The position numbers were made by a program, and so were the translations under genes. Source: Isoetes taiwanensis (lineage: Eukaryota; Streptophyta; Lycopodiopsida; Isoetales; Isoetaceae). Taken from it: a stretch of DNA of 64,000 nt. Each line of letters begins with the position of its first letter. Position 1 is the first letter of the stretch. Location: assembly GCA_021234155.1 (NCBI GenBank), contig JAJEKV010000037.1:1358171-1422170 (forward strand). Direction: 5' to 3'. This document shows positions 57,160 through 64,000 of this stretch, piece by piece. The notes under the pieces were generated by a model. The model saw only the letters and a program-made list of their open reading frames with translations, did not search any database and was not told the DNA's origin.

Positions 57160-57325
57160 CAAAACGCGCCAGGCGCGTTTACTATAGTGTTTTTTCCACA
57201 GGTCTAAAACGCGCCAGGCGCGTTTACTATAGTGGTTTTTTCACAGATCTAAAACGCGCCAGGCGCGTTTACTATAGTGTTTTTTTCACAGATCTACTTC
57301 ACACGCGCGTGGCGCGATTTCGTCC
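57160..57325. repeat. 50-bp tandem array with GCGCCAGGCGC palindromes
   Basis: Three regular units (ACGCGCCAGGCGCGTTTACT plus ATAGTGTTTTTTCACAGATCTAAA) and a degenerate fourth. Confidence 0.9.
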
Positions 57326-58920
57326 AATCACATGAAATGCAAGCAATCTTATGATATGCAAGCATATCTTATGATTTTCCTTGCCTAATGTTCTTTTCTG
57401 TTCTTGCATAGTGTGAACAGACTATTTTCCTTGCATCTAGAACAGACTATTTGTTTTTTTAAAACATTAGGGTAAGAACAGATAGGCAAGGAACATGAAC
57501 AGATAAATGAAATAAGATAGAGCAATAGCAGATAGGAATCTTGTGAATGCACAAGAATTCCTGAATGCACTGTATTGCACAGATATAACACACTAGAACA
57601 GACTATTTGATTTTCCTTGCATCTAGAACAGACTATTTGATTTTTGAAAACATTAGGGTAAGAACAGATAAAAATGGCAATAACATTAGGCGAATATGAA
57701 CAGATAAATGAAATAGGAATAGCAATATGAAATAAAATCTGTTCATAATGCTATTCCTATTTCATTTATCTGTTCTGTTTCATATTTCTAAAACATTGCC
57801 TCTTCTTAAGGTTAACCTGTTCTAATCTAAAGCATAGCCTGTTCTAAAACACTCAGAATCCTAAAACACTCAGAATCCCTAAAACACATTCATTCAAACC
57901 CATTCTAAACATAACCCATTCATTCAGAATCATAAACCCATTCATTCTAACCTGTTTGAAGCCGAGAAGCCGAGTTTGAAGCCTTGTTTGAATCAGAGAA
58001 GCCAATTAGCCGACTTTAAAGCCGAGAAGCCGAGTAACTAAGCACCTAGCTCATTGCCCAATAAACATAGTAAAACATAATGCACCATTTTCATTTTTAA
58101 GAAAACTTATAATGCCTACCTTGTGTCTCGTTAATCAAAGCTTTCTTTCCAATGGAAAGCTCTAGAATCGTAAGCAAGATCCCGCAAGAGGCTGTATCAT
58201 AGTTAAAATTATTATATCTGTATCCACATAGAAAAACAAATCAAAGACAATAAACTTTCCTTACATGCTAAACAAAGAATCGGAAGAACGACGAGATTAG
58301 AAGAAGCCGACTTTAGATTAGAAGAATCCGAGTTTAGATTAGAAGAAGGCGAGAAGGCGAGAGAATCGGAAGCCGAGTTTAGATTAGAAGAAGGCGAGAA
58401 GGCGAGAATGCGAAAAGGCATGCAAAAATTGAAGAGGAAAAGTTGAAGAGGCATTCAAACCATTAATAACTGCCGCGAACCATTAATACCTATAAACCCA
58501 TATTTTCATATGGTTTTCAAAAACACATATTACCCATATGTTTGAAAAACCATACCCATACCTTAGAAAAACCATATTACCCATATAGTTTTTAAAATAG
58601 CATCTTACCCTAATGTTTTAAAGAAAAAACCATTCTAACCCTAATGTTAAAAAAAAAACAATTCTTACTCTAATGTTATTAAAAACCATTCTTACTCTAA
58701 AGTTGTTAGAAAACCATACTCTTAAATATTTTGAAAAACCATATTACCCATATGGTTATATTTTAAAAAAGCATGTTACCCTAATGTTAAAAAAAAAAAC
58801 CCTAATGGTAAGGTTCTTTAGAGGTCTTTGTACAGTTTCAAAAGTATGTTTTTCTTGAAAACATGTCTTGCAGATGTTTTTTGAATGTACTAACTTATTT
58901 TATGTTTCTGTATGTTTTAG

Positions 58921-60590
58921 GTCAATGGCATGCAGCAAGCTAAAGAAAGTACCCCTAATGATGGTCCTCAAGGAAAGGAAAAATCCCCAAATGATGCAGA
59001 TGATGCCCAAGGAAAAGAAAAGACACCCAAGGATGATGCCCAAGGGAAGAATAATGTCAAAGAAAAGGATGGTGCAAAAGGAAAAGAAATTGTACTTTAT
59101 AATCGAGTCGATTGGAAAAACAAGAAGGTCAACATCCTGCATGAATGCAACAGAGAGGTAGTAGGAGAAGGGATTATTATTCTAGCAGATCCTATCAATG
59201 CAGTCAATGATCAAAGATTAGGGGAGGATAGGTTAGGTGTGGCAATCTCAAAATTATATGACAATTGGAAGGAAAAAGGGTCAGGTAAAGAGGAATGCCT
59301 TGCTTGTGTGAAGCAACTAGAGGTTGCAATGATTATGGCATGGCCTAGGCACAGTATCCAATTGGAGAAAAACTACATGTTTCCTATGAATGCAGAACCA
59401 TTGTCAATAAGGTTTACACAATGTAGCAAGAGGAGCACTGTGCTGGGCAAAATAAGAACAGGTGGATGTTTTCTTTCTTATCCTACTTAACAGCTGTGGG
59501 CATTTTTGAAAGAGTTAATTTGGGGTTTCTAACTCATGAGGATGTGGATGCATTATTTGGAAAATATAGTCATGTTTTGAGACAGCAGACAGTGACCAAT
59601 TTTCCTAGGCTACTAGAAATATTCCATGGATGCACTACTCCATCTCCTATAGGATCTCTCATAGAAGAGGTGCCTGATTGGAGGAGTTTTGTGGAAGGTT
59701 ATACTGAAGACATGGAAGGCCATTCTAGACCTCTTCAATTCACTTTTTGGGTGAGAGATGGGATTCCAATCATGCAATGGAAGATGAGACCTTTAGAGGA
59801 GAAGTGGAGAGGAGGGGCAGAAATCTGGCATAGAGATGCGAATGGCAAGCCTATGATACCTCCAGGTCAACCAAAAGCTCTAAAACCTACTACAGAAGTG
59901 AAGCAAGTGGGATTGACCCAGGATGGCATCAATGACTACATCAAGCATTGGCAAACTAATTCTGATGACACTAATCGTGCATTGATAGATTACTGGAAGA
60001 AGGTGATTAACTTGTTGGATGAGGTAGACACATCCTCAGAAGAATTGACTGAAGGGTGGCTCCCTAAAAGCAGGTGGAGGACATTAGCAGATGCTGAGGA
60101 AGATGGTGGCACTATTAGTAGCATTGTTACGGCCCATGCTCCTCCTCAATCTGACAAAAACTATGTTGGTCCTAAGAAAGATAGGCCAAAATATCTAGGC
60201 CTAGATGTTTATGAACCAACAATCGACGTGCAAATGCCACCAATGCATTAATAGTAAAACCAGATTTTCTGACTTATCCAAAGGTGGTTGGGATACACCA
60301 TCTCAGATATTTGCAAAGAAGAAGGTGATGTTAACTTCAATAAGGTGCGTGTGGAATGGTGGTGTCCAGTGCACCAATTGACTAATGTCACCGATAAAGA
60401 AAGATATTCAGATTGTTGGACAAAGAGGTGGAGGAGAAATCCTAGTGATCCTGATCTTTGGCTAGACATTGAAACCGTATTGTACTCGTGGACTCCAAAA
60501 ACTATTCCAAGTAAAACAGCGAGAGTTACAATACCTCAGGATGTAAGGAATAAGGTTCTCATATCCTTGGGGATGCTGGTGGAAAAATAA
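58921..60590 (+). pseudogene. second DUF8039-like module joined to the C-terminal half of a DUF7869-like protein
   Basis: A KEK/DDA-rich linker repeat (PQGKEK, AQGKEK, AQGKNN) leads into GEGIIILADPINAV and EVAMIMAWPRHSI, a second DUF8039-like module. At about 59,430 it joins CAGQNKNRWMFSFLSYL, where the family has LDNCxGxNKN: the Asp and Asn are missing. LGFLTHEDVDALFGKY lacks the VGH of the usual VGHTHEDVD. The frame is then open to 60,251; after one shift it continues RVEWWCPV and YSDCWTKRWRRNPSDP to 60,590. Missing Asp suggests a rearranged, inactive chimera. Confidence 0.6.
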
Positions 60591-60834
60591 AAAACTATGT
60601 AAATATGTTTTCTACATTACTATGTATCAATCACAGTTAATAAAAGTTGTGTACTACTTGAGTTTCATGATATATGATGTTGTAATTTGAAGTTAAGGTG
60701 TGAATTTATATTAAGGTGTGAGATTGTATGTTAACGTATAGTGACTTTTATCAAGTTACTAAAAAATTGCAATATGAAATTTGTCCCAAAATCAAGACAT
60801 AATCCCAATTTAATTGAATGATGGTTAAACTGTA
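60591..60834. other. 3' flank, no gene
   Basis: AT-rich; AATAAAA-like words suggest a 3' UTR. Confidence 0.3.
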
Positions 60835-61575
60835 ATGCCTATTCATTTGGACATTCCTTTGTATTCATTTGTGGAGTTACCTTATTATGAGAATTTAGGA
60901 GAAGTTCCAACTCCAAACCAGGTGCATAATAGAATGGATGATTTGCTGCAATTAGAAGAGATGAGAAAAGAAGCAACAGACTTCAATATGAGGCATAAAC
61001 AAAACGTAAAGCTCATCAAAGGCAAGTTATGGGTGAAAGCATGCTAGGGTGTACCATCTAAAGTTCTTTTTAGGGAGTGCAAAACTACCCAAAAAAGTAC
61101 CCAGCATTGGGTATTGGGAACTTGCATAAATGCCTCATAAGCAATAAGTTTGAGAGTTGGTTCATTAATTTTAGTCTCTAATAGTATTGGTATCCTCTAA
61201 TACTATAGATTGACATGTTATTGACCTTCAATTCAAAAGTTTTGGATTGATTTTAATGGGAAGAAAAAACAGAAAGTACCAGTTTTAAAAGTACCCAGTG
61301 AAGGTACTTTTGAGGGTTCCAAAAGTGGTACACCGTAGCATGCTTTCACCCTTATAGGTTGTCAATCCATTTGAGGAAGGGCAATTGGTATTGTGTAGGA
61401 CCACTAAAAAGCATCTATCCAAATTTCAAAGTCCATGGGAAGGCCCATTTCTAATTGATAAAGAGGTACCAGGTGGGGCTTTCTACTTGATGACTCCAGA
61501 AGAGGAATTGTTGCCTAATCCCAGACATTGCAAGGATCTCAGTCCTTATTTTGAAAGAGAAGTGATATTCTAAGG
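60835..61575 (+). pseudogene. Ty3/gypsy integrase C-terminal remnant, split by a MITE
   Basis: VMPIHLDIP, RMDDLLQLEEMRKEA before and VVNPFEEGQLVLC, HLSKFQSPWEGPFLI, NPRHCKDLSPYF after the insertion are the end of a gypsy integrase. Removing 61,031-61,355 joins the frames exactly, with a single TAG at the joint. No LTRs nearby. Confidence 0.7.
61031..61351. mobile_element. 321-bp MITE
   Basis: Terminal inverted repeats of about 28 bp (GGGTGAAAGCATGCTA, then C/G, GGTGTACCA) and direct repeat TTAT at 61,027-61,030 and 61,352-61,355. Interior has further AAGTACCCAG inverted words. No coding capacity. Confidence 0.75.
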
Positions 61576-62575
<1,000 letters not shown>

Positions 62576-62932
62576 TGGCTCTTTGAAGCCCATTTTTGGC
62601 GCTACCTTGCTCTCTTTGCTTTTGTTTCCAGAAATGCCTTTTGTCTTTGCCTTTTGCTCCCTTTTTTGCCTTCGTTTCAACCAGACATCGGGATCAGCCG
62701 GTTGACCCAAATCGGCTTTGATCAACGGCATCGAATTTCTGGGTCTCTCTCTGCGCGGGTTGAAAACAATGAGGGGCATCCGATTCTCCATCCATCCGGT
62801 GGCGTGAGCAGTTCCACGGCAATCGTGGCGGCGTGCAATCGGGGAAACCGATTTGGGCACCACCGGGTCCCCACAGTCTGCCGAGGGCGAATCAATGCAG
62901 TGGCGAGGGTAGTGCATGGCGGGCCGGTTTCA

Positions 62933-63911
62933 ATGGGGAAACCTAAGAAAGACTCTGATAACACCAAGCCCGGCACTGCAGGCACGTCTAAATCCATGAA
63001 GAAGGATGTAAGAAAAACTTAGAAAGCTGCTGCTGCTGTGTCCGACCTTCTAGAAGCCGAATGTGAATCTGATTCCTCTGTGGGACCTCTGTACTGCCAA
63101 TAGATGAAGGAGTGGTCATGGGGGGATTCGGTACTGCAGCTATGGCTACCTACCAATCTATGCTAATGAATAACCTTAAGCAGGATTTATTGGATACCAT
63201 GCAAGGCACGATGCAAGCAGCATTGAAATTTGCGGTGGACTCTCTTATACATGATCTCAAGCAGACTTTCTTAGATCAGATGAAGGTGGACTAGACAGTT
63301 TTAAGTAGCAACTGAGGGCTGAGTTCTCGGATTTTAAGGAGCAAATGCGGGCTGAGCTAGCTCAAGAACGTGCTGAAGAAGAATCTGGTGATGATGGGGA
63401 GGAGGATGGCACTTCAAATCAAGATGTGGATTTAGTACAGCAACTGTTAACATTGTTTATGGAGGCCCAGGAACAACGCAATAAAACCCTTGCAGCTTTC
63501 ATGGAGGAACAGGAGAAGCGGAACCGAGCTCTAAACATTCGTTTGGTGGGCATTCCAGAAGAGCCAAAGGAAAACACTGCGTCTAAGGTTAACTCTCTCT
63601 TTTCTGATAAAATGCAATGCATAAATTTTCAAGTTGTAGAAGCATTCAGGGTCGGGAAACCTACTGGGCATCCCAGGCATATTGTGGTTAAGTTTGCAAA
63701 CAGGGAATCCAAGATGGAGGTTCTGAAAAAGAGAGTGATGCTAAAGGGTGAGGGGATTTGGGTGAATGAAGACCTGACAAAAGAGCAATATGAAGAGCAC
63801 AAAGGAGAAGTTTTGAAGATGAAGGAAGCCAGGAGGAATGGGAAAAAGGTTGTTTGGAGGAAGGGGCGTGTAGTGGTAGAGGATGTTGTTGCTAATGATA
63901 TTCCCGCATAG
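62933..63911 (+). pseudogene. LINE ORF1-like protein, frame-broken
   Basis: MGKPKKDSDNTKPG start, in-frame TAG at 63,020 and 63,101, a coiled-coil region (LKQDLLDTMQGTMQAAL, EQRNKTLAAFMEEQEKRN) and then an RRM-like part: RALNIRLVGIPE, FRVGKPTGHPRHIVVKF, EGIWVNEDLTKEQYEE. This is the order of L1-type ORF1 proteins. The TAG stops and a stop at 63,293 are each one C-to-T step from CAG or neighbouring codons. Confidence 0.65.
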
Positions 63912-63932
63912 GGATGTGCCACCGCCAGGATA

Positions 63933-64000
63933 ATGTGCTGGAACATTAACACTCTGACGCAGGAAAACATTCTCACTATGGGTGATCAATTAGTTAATGT
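63933..64000 (+). CDS. start of LINE ORF2 (endonuclease), cut by the window end
   Basis: MCWNINTLTQENIL 22 bp after the ORF1 stop matches the first strand of an APE-type endonuclease (xWNIxxL). The rest lies beyond the window. Confidence 0.5.
   Translation, partial: MCWNINTLTQENILTMGDQLVN

Larger units (their letters stand above)
56207..58920 (+). other. 2.7-kb intron hosting an antisense ORF and palindrome arrays
   Basis: GTATGT donor, TGTATGTTTTAG acceptor, phase 0 (KK joined to VNGMQQ). From 57,330 to 58,900 it is AT-rich with AACAGAC, GAAGCCGAG and CCCTAATGTT repeats and no gene. Confidence 0.6.

Noticed and set aside
57160-57325. Regularly spaced palindromic repeats resembling a CRISPR array
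   Set aside because: Spacer sequence is the same in each unit, so it is a plain tandem repeat; the genome is eukaryotic and no cas genes are present.

Overview
This window looks like transposon-dense nuclear DNA of a land plant, perhaps a fern, lycophyte or bryophyte; the sequence alone does not fix the species. Reasons: a full-length Ty3/gypsy LTR retrotransposon, a LINE, several TIR elements/MITEs, short plant-type GT-AG introns, TATA boxes about 40-60 bp before small ORFs, and gene families that resemble plant transposon-associated proteins (DUF7869-like, DUF8039-like, C48-protease-like). No tRNA, rRNA or CRISPR array was seen.

Layout. 0-13 kb: decayed repeats, short-unit arrays, clusters of perfect short palindromes, a 4-kb TIR-bounded region carrying a small hAT-like MITE, and remnants of coding exons on the minus strand. 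13-23 kb: two minus-strand multi-exon genes that I read as copies of one multidomain family: a ParB-like core (GQHS or GNHS motif), a long middle region, degenerate DNA-methyltransferase-like motifs and, in the first copy only, a C-terminal FCP1/NIF-like HAD phosphatase domain joined across a clear intron. A third, N-terminal piece of the family lies at 53.8-55.4 kb. Introns of the first and third copies contain a recurrent palindrome (core GCGCCWGGCGC); the intron of the second contains another (GATCGCGGYCGCGATC). 25-31 kb: a 3.1-kb tandem duplication, each unit holding a plus-strand DUF7869-like gene and two convergent tiny genes (77-80 aa) of a family also present beside the first ParB-like gene. 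A 22-kb insertion with CACTA-like ends splits the last tiny gene at 31.3/53.4 kb. 31.3-53.4 kb: that insertion, containing 19-bp-unit arrays, 0.8-kb repeats, recurrent 58-bp hairpins and a nested 12.1-kb Ty3/gypsy element with a perfect 5-bp target duplication. 55.9-60.6 kb: a spliced plus-strand gene with two DUF8039-like modules joined to the C-terminal half of a DUF7869-like protein, with an antisense ORF in its intron. 60.8-64 kb: an integrase remnant split by a MITE, a long CT microsatellite and the start of a LINE.

Two cautions apply. Many reading frames are broken, and comparison of the two LTRs and of the two tandem units shows that differences concentrate at CAG/CTG sites and homopolymers; the sequence therefore probably carries systematic consensus errors at CHG-methylated sites, and some apparent pseudogenes may be intact. 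Family names are from pattern recognition by eye, without database searches.
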